From NCBI RefSeq assembly GCF_026625865.1, contig NZ_CP113067.1:1984001-2048000 (forward strand): DNA of 64,000 nt. The letters are read 5' to 3'. Shown here in pieces: positions 17,839 through 25,888 of the stretch (positions are counted from its first letter, which is position 1; the number at the start of each line of letters is the position of its first letter). The notes below the pieces were generated by a model, which saw only the letters and a program-made list of their open reading frames with translations, searched no databases and was not told where the DNA came from. Source of the DNA: Microbacterium sp. SL75 (GTDB lineage: Bacteria; Actinomycetota; Actinomycetes; Actinomycetales; Microbacteriaceae). The position numbers were made by a program, and so were the translations under genes.

Positions 17839-17926
17839 CGTACCGAACTCCTGAGATCCGGGCCGCCGCGGCTCAGGCAGCCGTTCTCCGGACCTCGCAG
17901 CCCGAGATGTTCAGGAGTTGGGTACG
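17839..17926. repeat. Inverted-end element, family B, copy 1
   Basis: 88 bp bounded by CGTACCGAACTCCTGAG and TTCAGGAGTTGGGTACG, near-perfect reverse complements. The interior is GC-rich and partly self-complementary. The same ends (CGAACTCCTGAG / CTCAGGAGTTCG) recur at five more places in the window. Confidence 0.8.
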
Positions 17927-18011
17927 CGTCGGGGCGGGTGCCCGCCCCGGCTTCTCGCGGTCCGGTAGTCCCCGGACGCGCCGGATTGTCCGGAGGCCCG
18001 TACCCGCGCGC

Positions 18012-19670
18012 TCAGCGCGCCGCGATCTCTTCCCAGTACGGCGCCACGACCGCCGCGCTCACGCGGAGGTCCAGCAGCAGGAAGCCCCGCTCGGAGGCCG
18101 GGCGAGCGACCCAGGATGCCAGGGCCTCGAGGTCGCCGACCGACTCGACGACCACACCCTCGGCGCCGAACCCGCGCGCGACCGCGGCGAAGTCGACCTG
18201 GGGGATCAGCATGGGGTCGGGATGCAGGCCCTTCACCCCGTAGTTGAGGACCTCGGCGCCGTACTGCGCGTCGTTCCAGACCACCGCGATGCCGCGGCCG
18301 CCCGCGACCCGGACCGCGGTCTCGAGATCGGCGAGGGCCATGAGCCCGCCGCCGTCGCCGGTGGTGAGCACGATCGTCGAGTCGGGGCGGGCGACCGCGG
18401 CGCCGGGGACGCTCGGGAAGCCCAGGCCGATCGACTGATACGCCGTTCCGACCATGATCATGCGGTCGGGCGAGGCCACCGGCCAGTACATGTTCGACCA
18501 GCCGAGGAAGTGCCCGCCGTCCGAGACGATCACCCGGTCCTCGGGCAGGAGTTCCGCGATGCGGGCGGCGGCGGTGCGCGGGTCGAGGCGTCCGTCGGGG
18601 CCCGTGCCCTGGCCCTCGGGCTGTCGGCGGGCCGCGGCGAGGTCGAGGCCCCGGCCCCAGGTCGAGCCGGTCGCACCGCGCTGGTGCAGGCGTCGCGTGA
18701 TCTCGGTCGCCACGTCGGCGGCATCCCCCCGCACGTATCCGCCGATGTTCGCGTGCGTCGCGGTCGGCGCGAGATCGACCTGGAAGACGCGCGTGCCGGG
18801 GGCGAAGAGCTCACCGAAGCGCATCGTGAACTGGTTCAGACCCGCGCCGAAGACGACGGCGACGTCGGCCTCGCGCACGAGCTCCATCGCACCGGGGGCG
18901 CCGAAGCCGCCGGCGACACCGAGGTCGCGCTCGGGGTCCGAGAACAGGCCGCGGCCCAGGGCGCTCGTGGTGGTCAGCGCCCCGGCGGTCTCGGCCAGGC
19001 CGTCGAGGGCCGCTCCTGCGCCGGCGAGCCACGCCCCGCGACCGCCGAGCAGCAGGGGGCGCTCGGCCGATGCCAACGCGTCGACGATCTGATCGATGAC
19101 CGCGTCGGCGTAGGCGCCGAGCGGGGGGTGCTCGGGAGTGACCTGGGGCGCGGCGCCGGGGGCGTCGGCATCCGGGACCGGTCCCGCCTCGCGGGTCGCG
19201 ACGTCGTAGGGGATGCCGAGCACGACGGGCAGGCGATAGGTCAGGGCGTGCTCGATCGCGATGACGATCGTGGCCGCGGCGTCGCGGTGACCGACCGTAT
19301 AGGTGCGCGCGCCGACGGCGGCGGCGAGGGCAATCTGGTCGACGCCCCAGGGGCGCGGGCCCGAGGTCGGCTCGTCGCCGACGATCAGCACGAGAGGGGT
19401 GCGCGCCTGCACGGCCTCGGCCAACGCCGTGAGCGTGTTGGTGAAGCCGGCGCCGTACGTGGCGGTGGCGGCGGCCAGGCGCCCGCACGCGCGGTAGTGC
19501 GCGTCGGCGGCGACGACTCCCGCGGCCTCATGGCGCACGGCGACGAAGCGCGACGAGGTCTCGCGCCCGAGAGCATCGAGGAAGTAGGCGTTGCCGTTGC
19601 CCATGACGCCGAAGACGGTGTCGATGTGGCGGGCGAGGGTGTGCGCGACGTGCGCGGAGACGGTGGGCAT
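18012..19670 (-). CDS. Thiamine diphosphate-dependent enzyme (acetolactate synthase/decarboxylase-like)
   Basis: A 552-residue ThDP enzyme with the usual three domains: PYR (FGVMGNGNAYFLDAL, and the catalytic-type Glu in AVRHEAAGVVAADA), a central Rossmann domain (about 190-330), and PP (GDGGGLMALADLE with the following VVWNDAQYG, the GDG-x-N magnesium/ThDP motif). Candidate reactions are a 2-oxoacid decarboxylase, benzoylformate decarboxylase-like enzyme or carboligase; there is no small subunit gene, so a biosynthetic acetolactate synthase is unlikely. The start at ATG 19670 lacks a clear ribosome-binding site. It is divergent from a TetR gene that probably controls it. Exact substrate unknown. 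Confidence 0.82.
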   Translation of the reverse strand: MPTVSAHVAHTLARHIDTVFGVMGNGNAYFLDALGRETSSRFVAVRHEAAGVVAADAHYRACGRLAAATATYGAGFTNTLTALAEAVQARTPLVLIVGDEPTSGPRPWGVDQIALAAAVGARTYTVGHRDAAATIVIAIEHALTYRLPVVLGIPYDVATREAGPVPDADAPGAAPQVTPEHPPLGAYADAVIDQIVDALASAERPLLLGGRGAWLAGAGAALDGLAETAGALTTTSALGRGLFSDPERDLGVAGGFGAPGAMELVREADVAVVFGAGLNQFTMRFGELFAPGTRVFQVDLAPTATHANIGGYVRGDAADVATEITRRLHQRGATGSTWGRGLDLAAARRQPEGQGTGPDGRLDPRTAAARIAELLPEDRVIVSDGGHFLGWSNMYWPVASPDRMIMVGTAYQSIGLGFPSVPGAAVARPDSTIVLTTGDGGGLMALADLETAVRVAGGRGIAVVWNDAQYGAEVLNYGVKGLHPDPMLIPQVDFAAVARGFGAEGVVVESVGDLEALASWVARPASERGFLLLDLRVSAAVVAPYWEEIAAR

Positions 19671-19858
19671 GGCAGAGGAAGCCTTTCGAGACGGGACGGA
19701 TGGTTGCCGTATGTGTCTCGCGGGTCCTCCGCTACGTGCCCTTTTTTCGAGCAGCGACGCACGGCCCCGTGCGCCTGACGGGATCGAGTATAGGGGCGCG
19801 GGGCGACCGCTCCCGTCACCGCGGAAGGATCCGCTGGCGCGGGCGGCGTCCCCCAGTA

Positions 19859-19872
19859 TTATCAAGCGATAA
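19859..19872. promoter_or_regulatory. TetR operator candidate
   Basis: TTATC-AAGC-GATAA, 5-bp arms with a 4-nt spacer, 20 bp upstream of the TetR start codon in the divergent region with the ThDP enzyme. The AT-rich palindrome stands out in this GC-rich sequence. Confidence 0.5.
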
Positions 19873-19891
19873 CCTCCCGGAAGGAGAACGG

Positions 19892-20479
19892 ATGCCGAGC
19901 CCCCGCCGCCGTACCGCGCGCGACGACGAGCTGCTCACGGCATCCGTCCGGGCCTTCGCCGCTCGCGGGTACTTCGGCACCTCGACCGCTCAGGTCGCGA
20001 GCGAGATGGGGGTGTCGCAGCCCTACGTCATCCGCACCTTCGGGTCGAAGCTCGAGCTGTTCGTGCGCACGCACGCGCACGCCGGAGCGGAGATCACGCG
20101 TGTCTTCCGCGAAGCGACGGGCGAGGGCTTCGACCCGGACCGCTTGGGCGGTGCGTACCGCTCGCTCGTCCTGTCGCGACCGGACGCGGTTCTCGTCTGG
20201 GCGCACGCGTTCTCGGCCGCGACGGCGGAGCCCGAGATCGGTGTCGAGTCGCGTCGACAGTTCGACGAGGTCTATCGCACGCTGCGCGAGGCCGGCGCCT
20301 CCGACCTCGATCTGTGGGCCTTCATGGGCCGCGGAATGCTGATGAACAACCTGCTCCTCATGCAGGCTCCCGACTTCGGCGATCGATATGACTTCGGACC
20401 TCTCGTCGACCTCGTCTTCGGGCCGCGGCCCGAATCCCCCCACGGCGCCGACGGCGCCCCTCGCCTCGATCAGGAGTGA
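19892..20479 (+). CDS. TetR-family transcriptional regulator
   Basis: A 195-residue regulator with an N-terminal TetR helix-turn-helix (about 8-55: LLTASVRAFAARGYFGTST, then VASEMGVSQPYVIRTFGSKLELF) and a helical ligand-binding C-terminus. ATG at 19892 follows AAGGAG. It likely represses itself and the divergent ThDP enzyme through the TTATC-N4-GATAA site at 19859. Its stop is one base before the start of a zinc-ribbon protein gene, so they form a two-gene operon. The Gly-Pro-Arg-rich C-terminal tail seems unstructured. Confidence 0.9.
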   Translation: MPSPRRRTARDDELLTASVRAFAARGYFGTSTAQVASEMGVSQPYVIRTFGSKLELFVRTHAHAGAEITRVFREATGEGFDPDRLGGAYRSLVLSRPDAVLVWAHAFSAATAEPEIGVESRRQFDEVYRTLREAGASDLDLWAFMGRGMLMNNLLLMQAPDFGDRYDFGPLVDLVFGPRPESPHGADGAPRLDQE

Positions 20480-20480
20480 C

Positions 20481-21122
20481 ATGAGCGACCTCGTCCCGTT
20501 CACCGACAACTTCACCGACCTGTCCAACATGGACGGGTTCCAGTTCGAGTTCCGCTGCGAACGCTGCGGCAACGGCTACCGGTCGGCGTTCCGACCCGAC
20601 CCGCGGGCCGCGGGACAGAAGCTCGCCCGCGGCATCGGAAACCTCTTCGGCGGGCCGGTGTCGCAGTTCGCGTCGATGGCCGACCGGTTCCTCGACCGCG
20701 GCACCAACTCGCCGGCGAAAGACGAGGCTCTCCGCGCCGCGACGGCGGAGATCGCGCCGCGCTTCCACCAGTGTCGGGGCTGCAGCGACTGGGTCTGCGG
20801 CGACGGCTGCTGGAACGACGGGGTGGGCCAGTGCGTGCGCTGCTCGCCGAACGCCACGGAAGAGCTCGCTCAGCTGCAGGCCGAGGCGCGACGCCGCCAG
20901 GTGCAGGAGCGGCTCGAAACCGTCGACCTGCTCGGCGGTGCCGATCTCAAGACGCAGGCCCGCCCGCGCTGCGGTGCGTGCGGCGCCCAGTCCCACGGCG
21001 GCAAGTTCTGCGGTGAGTGCGGCTCGCCGCTCGCGGTGGTCGCGTCGTGCGGTGGGTGCGGCTCCGAGAATCCCGCGGGTGCGCGCTTCTGTTCCTCGTG
21101 CGGGACCGGCCTGACGCGCTGA
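20481..21122 (+). CDS. Multi-zinc-ribbon protein of unknown function
   Basis: A 213-residue protein with several Cys pairs. The N-terminal part has CERCGNGYRS (about 31-40) and CRGCSDWVCGDGCW with CVRCSPN (about 98-123); after a helical, Gln/Arg-rich linker, two C-terminal zinc ribbons follow, CGACG with CGECGSPL and CGGCG with CSSCGTGL, as in double-zinc-ribbon (DZR) proteins. The central segment (GQKLARGIGNLFGGPVSQ) could be a membrane-proximal amphipathic helix. It is co-transcribed with TetR (1-bp gap) and converges with the IclR gene with a 4-bp gap. A nucleic-acid or protein-binding adaptor role is possible but not shown. Confidence 0.8.
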   Translation: MSDLVPFTDNFTDLSNMDGFQFEFRCERCGNGYRSAFRPDPRAAGQKLARGIGNLFGGPVSQFASMADRFLDRGTNSPAKDEALRAATAEIAPRFHQCRGCSDWVCGDGCWNDGVGQCVRCSPNATEELAQLQAEARRRQVQERLETVDLLGGADLKTQARPRCGACGAQSHGGKFCGECGSPLAVVASCGGCGSENPAGARFCSSCGTGLTR

Positions 21123-21126
21123 TGTC

Positions 21127-21831
21127 CTAGAGCGCGCGGCGGATGGCCTCGGCCGCCGCCTGCAGTCGCGCGGCGATCTCCCCGTCGTCGCGGTCCGTCG
21201 CCACGTGCACCGCGGCGACGGCGGCGGGCTCGCGGCCCTGCACGCTGAGGGGCACGGCGACGGCGCGCAGGGTCGGGATCACCTCGTCGTGGCTGGTCGC
21301 CCAGCCGCGCTCGGCGGCATCGGTGACCTCGGCCGCCAGTCGGGCGTCGACGGCGTCGGGCCAGCGGCGCGGAGGCAGCAGCGCGAGGATCGCCCGCCCC
21401 GGGGCCCCTCGGGTGACCGGATGCCGCGTCCCCGGCCGCTGCGCGACGGTCGTCGTCGCGTGACGTGGTTCGACGCTCGTGAGGGTCACGCACTCGTCGT
21501 GGTCGAGCACGACGAGGAAGCACGTCATGCCCAGCTCGTTCGCCGCGGCCGTGAGCTCGGGCAGGGCCTCGGCCTGCAGGTCGGCGGCGACCCCCGCGGC
21601 GAGAGCCGCCAGGCCCGTTCCCAGGCGCACCGCGCCCGCGGCATCCCTCGTCACGAGTCCGTGGTCCTCGAGCGTGCGCAGGAGTCGATAGGCCACGGAG
21701 CGGTGAAGCCCGACGCGGGTGGCCAGGTCGTCGATCGTCAGCGGGGTGCGGGCGTCGGCGAGTTCTTCGAGCAGGCGGATGCCGCGGCTGAGCGTCTGCG
21801 AAGCGGGCGTTGCGTCTTGCCGCGATGACAT
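21127..21831 (-). CDS. IclR-family transcriptional regulator
   Basis: A 234-residue regulator: N-terminal winged helix (about 10-72: LSRGIRLLEELADA, LATRVGLHRSVAYRLLRTLEDHGLV) and a C-terminal GAF-like effector domain. IclR proteins typically control aromatic or acid catabolism. The ATG at 21831 matches the family start; an open extension of 18 residues upstream would cover the operator and is rejected. It is divergent from the FAD monooxygenase gene, and a 31-bp near-perfect inverted repeat at 21861-21891 lies between them, so it very probably controls that gene. Confidence 0.9.
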   Translation of the reverse strand: MSSRQDATPASQTLSRGIRLLEELADARTPLTIDDLATRVGLHRSVAYRLLRTLEDHGLVTRDAAGAVRLGTGLAALAAGVAADLQAEALPELTAAANELGMTCFLVVLDHDECVTLTSVEPRHATTTVAQRPGTRHPVTRGAPGRAILALLPPRRWPDAVDARLAAEVTDAAERGWATSHDEVIPTLRAVAVPLSVQGREPAAVAAVHVATDRDDGEIAARLQAAAEAIRRAL

Positions 21832-21860
21832 GGCTCGACTAGCCTCTCGTTCGATACCGG

Positions 21861-21891
21861 AACGTTGCGTTCGAATATAGAACACAACGTT
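21861..21891. promoter_or_regulatory. Long inverted-repeat operator (IclR candidate)
   Basis: Left arm AACGTTGCGTTC (21861-21872), 7-nt spacer GAATATA, right arm GAACACAACGTT (21880-21891); the 12-bp arms match at 11 positions. It lies 30 bp from the IclR start and 37 bp from the monooxygenase GTG, ideal for dual control. Confidence 0.7.
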
Positions 21892-21928
21892 TCGGTGAGC
21901 AACCCCGACATCGACGTCAGGAGAAACA

Positions 21929-23773
21929 GTGCAGTTCCACCACCACGGTTACGTCTCGGGTGACCCGCGCGTGCAGAATGCCGCCGGGACCGGCATCGAT
22001 CGGCCCGACCGCCTCCCCGACGAGGTCGACGTGCTCATCGTGGGCTCCGGTCCCGCCGGAATGCTGCTCGCGGCCCAGATGTCGCAGTTCCCGCAGCTCA
22101 CGACCCGCCTGATCGAGAAGCGCGAGGGGCGACTGGCTCTCGGCCAGGCCGACGGCATCCAGCCGCGCAGCGTCGAGACCTTCCAGGCGTTCGGGTTCGC
22201 CGACCGCATCACCGCCGAGGCCTACAACATCGGCTGGATGAACTTCTGGGCGCCCGACCCCGAGAATCCCGAGCGCATCGTCCGCACCAGTCGCACCGAG
22301 GACTACGGCTACAAGATCAGCGAGTTCCCGCACCTCATCGTCAACCAGGCGCGCGTGCTCGACTACTTCGCCGAGGCGGCGGCTCAGGGCCCCGCGCGCA
22401 TCGTTCCCGACTACGGCGTGGAGTTCCTCGGCCTCGAGGTGCAGGGCGACCACGTCGAGGTGCGCGTGCGCACGGACGAGGGGGAGCGCACGGTTCGGGC
22501 GAAGTACGTCGCCGGGTGCGACGGCGCGCGCAGCGGCGTCCGTCAGGCGATCGGCCGCACGCACGTCGGCGCGGCCTCCCGCCACGCCTGGGGCGTGATG
22601 GACGTCCTCGTCGAGACCGACTTCCCCGACTGGCGCATCAAGTGCGCGATCAACGCCGCGGCCGGCAACATTCTGCACATCCCGCGCGAGGGCGGCTACC
22701 TCAGCCGCATGTACATCGACCTCGGCGAGGTCGCCGAGGACGACGACCACCGCGTGCGCCAGACGCCGATCGACGAGGTCATCCGGCGGGCGAACGAGAT
22801 CCTGCACCCGTACTCGATCGATGTGAAGCAGGTCGCGTGGAGCAGCGTCTACGAGGTGGGCCACCGGGTGACCGACCAGTTCGTCGACGACCTGCAGAAC
22901 CCGCGGGTTTTCCTGACGGGCGACGCCTGCCACACACACAGCGCGAAGGCCGGCCAGGGCATGAACGTCTCGATGCAGGACGGCTTCAACCTCGGCTGGA
23001 AGCTGGGTCACGTTCTCACCGGTCTCGCCCCCACCGAGTTGCTGCGCACCTACGACGCCGAGCGCCGCCCCGTCGCTCAGCAGCTCATCGACTTCGACCG
23101 CGAGTGGTCCTCGCTCATGGCCCGCAAGCCCGGCGAGATCACCGACCCCGACGAGCTCGCGACCTACTACCTCGCCACCGCGGAGTTCCCCTCGGGCTTC
23201 GGTACGCACTACGCCTCGTCGCGGATCGTCGCCGCCGACGCGGCCCAGGAGCTGGCATCCGGATTCCCCGTCGGAAAGCGCTTCCACAGCGTCGAGGTCG
23301 TGCGGGTGTGCGACGGCAACGCCGTGCACCTGGGCCACCACGCGAAAGCCGACGGGCGGTGGCGTCTGTATGCCTTCGCGGATGCCGAGGGCTCGGCGCT
23401 GCGGGAGTGGGCCGAGGCCGCGCGGGCCGTGGTCGAGCGATTCACCCCCGGAGGGGCCGACCCCGACGCGGTCTTCGACGTCAAGGTCGTGTTCCCGGGG
23501 CGTTGGGAGGACGTGGTCGAGGTCCCCTCGCTGTTTCGCCCCCGGTCGGGGCCGCTGGGTCTCACCGACCTTGAGAAGGTCTTCGCCGCCGCGCCCTCGG
23601 CCTGGACGACCAGCGACGTCTTCGCCGAGCGGGGCATCGGCGCTGAGGGGGCCGTGGTGCTCGTGCGTCCCGACCAGTACGTCGCGCAGGTGCTCGCGCT
23701 GGACGATGCGGCGGGGCTGGAGCGCTTCCTGGCGGGCGCGATGGCGGTGCCGATGGCCGCGGCATCGCGCTGA
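21929..23773 (+). CDS. FAD-dependent aromatic hydroxylase (3-hydroxybenzoate 4-monooxygenase/phenol 2-monooxygenase type)
   Basis: A 614-residue class A flavoprotein monooxygenase. Visible: the FAD-binding GSGPAGMLLAAQ loop near residue 38, the substrate/NADPH DG motif VAGCDGARSGVRQAIG, the GD motif FLTGDACHTHSAKAGQGMN with GFNLGWKL, and a C-terminal thioredoxin-like dimerisation domain (about 430-610), all characteristic of the phenol 2-monooxygenase/MobA branch. The GTG at 21929 follows AGGAGAAA. It probably hydroxylates a meta-hydroxybenzoate or phenol to a catechol type product. Whether that product feeds a ring-cleavage enzyme outside this window is unknown. Controlled by the divergent IclR gene by inference. 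Confidence 0.87.
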   Translation: MQFHHHGYVSGDPRVQNAAGTGIDRPDRLPDEVDVLIVGSGPAGMLLAAQMSQFPQLTTRLIEKREGRLALGQADGIQPRSVETFQAFGFADRITAEAYNIGWMNFWAPDPENPERIVRTSRTEDYGYKISEFPHLIVNQARVLDYFAEAAAQGPARIVPDYGVEFLGLEVQGDHVEVRVRTDEGERTVRAKYVAGCDGARSGVRQAIGRTHVGAASRHAWGVMDVLVETDFPDWRIKCAINAAAGNILHIPREGGYLSRMYIDLGEVAEDDDHRVRQTPIDEVIRRANEILHPYSIDVKQVAWSSVYEVGHRVTDQFVDDLQNPRVFLTGDACHTHSAKAGQGMNVSMQDGFNLGWKLGHVLTGLAPTELLRTYDAERRPVAQQLIDFDREWSSLMARKPGEITDPDELATYYLATAEFPSGFGTHYASSRIVAADAAQELASGFPVGKRFHSVEVVRVCDGNAVHLGHHAKADGRWRLYAFADAEGSALREWAEAARAVVERFTPGGADPDAVFDVKVVFPGRWEDVVEVPSLFRPRSGPLGLTDLEKVFAAAPSAWTTSDVFAERGIGAEGAVVLVRPDQYVAQVLALDDAAGLERFLAGAMAVPMAAASR

Positions 23774-23800
23774 CGCCCCGGCCCGGCATCCGCCCCGCCC

Positions 23801-23873
23801 CACGCAGAAACGCGATCCGCGCGCAGAAACGCGAGCACCTCGCGTTTCCGCGTGCGGGAAGCGTTTTTGCGTG
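23801..23873. repeat. 73-bp nested palindromic element, family A, copy 3
   Basis: Starts CACGCAGAAACGCG, inner pair AAACGCGAG / CTCGCGTTT, ends GCGTTTTTGCGTG. It begins 28 bp after the monooxygenase stop. Together with copy 4 and the short tandem repeat between them it fills the gene-free stretch 23774-24231 (458 bp), in which I see no gene. Confidence 0.85.
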
Positions 23874-23884
23874 ACCCCGGCGGT

Positions 23885-23960
23885 GCGCGGATGCTGGAGC
23901 GCCCGGATGCCGGAGCGCGGATGCCGGAGCGCGGATGCCGGAGTCGCCCGAATGCCGGAG
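23885..23960 (+). repeat. Short tandem repeat, unit about 14 bp (GCGGATGCCGGAGC)
   Basis: The core CGGATGCCGGAG recurs with GGATG at 23889, 23905, 23919 and 23933, plus a degenerate unit near 23950. It lies between family A copies 3 and 4. Confidence 0.65.
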
Positions 23961-23988
23961 CCCGGCGTCGTGAGGCATCCGCCCCACC

Positions 23989-24061
23989 CACGCAGAAACG
24001 CGATCCCCGCGCAGAAACGCGAGCACCTCGCGTTTCCGCGTGCGGGAAGCGTTTATGCGTG
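23989..24061. repeat. 73-bp nested palindromic element, family A, copy 4
   Basis: Nearly identical to copy 3 (two or three differences): starts CACGCAGAAACGCG, ends GCGTTTATGCGTG. It lies 188 bp from copy 3 start to start and 170 bp before gabD. Confidence 0.85.
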
Positions 24062-24231
24062 CGTGCAACGCCGGCCCGCCGGCCGTGCGCACACGAAACG
24101 AACATCCATACGGCGCACGGACTCGCCGTGACGGCGACCGCAACCACCCCCTTGTACGCCAGGTATATCGGCACGCGCCGGCGTGCTGAGAAGAATGGGC
24201 GGTATACCCCCGCCCCGATCCAGGAGGATTC

Positions 24232-25704
24232 ATGACTGATTCGCGCGAGAGCGAGCTGCTGGCATCCGTGCCCACCGGTCTGCTGATCAACGGCGAGTGG
24301 CGCGCAGCCGAAGGCGGGAAGACCGTCGCGGTCAACGACCCCGCCACCGGCGAGGTCATCCGCGAGATCGCCGACGCGAGCGTCGACGACGGTGTCGCCG
24401 CGATGGATGCCGCGGCCGAGGCGTTCCCGTCGTGGGCGGCGACCCCGGCTCGTGAGCGTGCCGAGATCCTGCGCCGCGCCTTCGACCTGCTGCAGGAGCG
24501 CAAGGAAGACGTCGCGCTGCTGATGACCCTCGAGATGGGCAAGCCCCTCGCCGAGGCGCGCGGCGAGGTCGGCTACGGAGGGGAGTTCCTCCGCTGGTTC
24601 AGCGAGGTCACCGCGCACACCCAGGGTCGCTACGGCGCGAACCCCGAGGGCACCGGTCGCATGATCGTGACGCAGCACCCCGTGGGGCCCTGCTACCTGA
24701 TCACCCCGTGGAACTTCCCCCTCGCGATGGCCACCCGCAAGATCGCGCCCGCGCTCGCCGCCGGGTGCACGGTCGTCATCAAGCCGGCCACCCTCACCCC
24801 GCTCACGACGCTGTTCTTCGCGCAGATCCTGCAAGACGCGGGGCTGCCCGCCGGTGTCGTCAACGTGGTCACGACCACGAACACCGGCCCCGTCTCCGAG
24901 CGCATCATCTCCGACCCGCGGCTGCGCAAGCTGTCGTTCACCGGCTCGACCCCGGTCGGCGTGAAGCTGCTGCAGCAGGCCGCACCCGGTGTGCTGCGCA
25001 CCTCGATGGAGCTCGGCGGCAACGCGCCCTTCGTCGTGTTCGACGACGCCGACCTCGACAAGGCGGTCGAGGGGGCGATGCTCGCGAAGTTCCGCAACAT
25101 CGGCCAGGCGTGCACCGCCGCGAACCGCTTCATCGTGCAGCGCTCGATCGTCGAGGAGTTCACCGCGCGGGTCACCGAGCGCGTGCGGGCGATGAGGATC
25201 GGCCGCGGCACCGAGGAGGGCGTGCAGATCGGCCCCCTCATCGACGACCGTGCCGTCGACAAGGCCAAGACCCTCGTGGGGGATGCCGTCGAGCGCGGAG
25301 CCACCGTCACCACCGGCGGCGCGCCCGTCGACGGCCCCGGCACCTTCTTCGAGCCGACCGTCGTGGCGGACGTGCAGCCCGGCAGCGACATCCTGCGTGA
25401 GGAGATCTTCGGACCGGTCCTCGCGATCGTCCCCTTCGACGACGAGGACGACGCCGTGCGCCTCGCCAACGACACCGAGTACGGCCTGGTCTCGTACGTC
25501 TTCACCGAGTCGCTTGCTCGCGGCCAGCGCATGATCGACAAGCTCGAGACGGGGATGATGGGCCTCAACGTCGGCGTCGTCTCCAACGCCGCCGCCCCCT
25601 TCGGCGGCTGGAAGCAGTCCGGCCTCGGTCGCGAGGGCGGCGACGAGGGCATCCACGAGTACCTGCAGACGAAGTACACGCTGACGGCGAACCCCTACGC
25701 CTGA
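24232..25704 (+). CDS. gabD: NAD(P)-dependent succinate-semialdehyde dehydrogenase
   Basis: A 490-residue aldehyde dehydrogenase, best matching the GabD group: FPSWAATPARERAEILRRAF, MTLEMGKPLAEARGEV, ITPWNFPLAMATRKIAPAL, general-base Glu in MELGGNAPF, catalytic Cys in GQACTAANRF, and the C-terminal GGWKQSGLGREGG with EYLQTKY. It oxidises succinic semialdehyde to succinate, which would dispose of the semialdehyde released by HpaI in this same window, although no GABA transaminase is nearby. ATG at 24232 follows AGGAGG. The palindrome GGTATACC at 24201-24208, just upstream, could be an operator. A terminator hairpin follows. Confidence 0.92.
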   Translation: MTDSRESELLASVPTGLLINGEWRAAEGGKTVAVNDPATGEVIREIADASVDDGVAAMDAAAEAFPSWAATPARERAEILRRAFDLLQERKEDVALLMTLEMGKPLAEARGEVGYGGEFLRWFSEVTAHTQGRYGANPEGTGRMIVTQHPVGPCYLITPWNFPLAMATRKIAPALAAGCTVVIKPATLTPLTTLFFAQILQDAGLPAGVVNVVTTTNTGPVSERIISDPRLRKLSFTGSTPVGVKLLQQAAPGVLRTSMELGGNAPFVVFDDADLDKAVEGAMLAKFRNIGQACTAANRFIVQRSIVEEFTARVTERVRAMRIGRGTEEGVQIGPLIDDRAVDKAKTLVGDAVERGATVTTGGAPVDGPGTFFEPTVVADVQPGSDILREEIFGPVLAIVPFDDEDDAVRLANDTEYGLVSYVFTESLARGQRMIDKLETGMMGLNVGVVSNAAAPFGGWKQSGLGREGGDEGIHEYLQTKYTLTANPYA

Positions 25705-25710
25705 CGACAC

Positions 25711-25760
25711 CGGATGCCGCGATCCCGGCGCCCCGCGAGGGCTCGGGGCCGTGGCATCCG
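25711..25760 (+). terminator. Long hairpin terminator after gabD
   Basis: Outer arms CGGATGCC (25711-25718) and GGCATCCG (25753-25760) enclose an inner GC-rich stem (GGCGCCCCG with CGGGGCC). It starts 6 bp after the stop codon and has no T-run. Confidence 0.6.
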
Positions 25761-25783
25761 TCGTTCTCGTCCCCTCGACCGCC

Positions 25784-25866
25784 CGAGACTCCTGAGTCTC
25801 CGGGGAGTGGAGCGCGGTGTGGGGTGATCTGCGGCGGTCCAGCCCTGTTCGTCAGGAGTTTGGCTC
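25784..25866. repeat. Inverted-end element, family B, copy 2
   Basis: Left end CGAGACTCCTGAG (25784-25796), right end TCAGGAGTTTGGCTC (about 25852-25866). It sits between gabD and ramB, convergent genes. Confidence 0.75.
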
Positions 25867-25888
25867 ACCCGGACCCACCGAACGGTAA

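Noticed and set aside
23885-23960. GGATGCCGGAG tandem repeat as a small peptide gene
   Set aside because: No start codon with a ribosome-binding site and no frame continues through the flanking palindromes.
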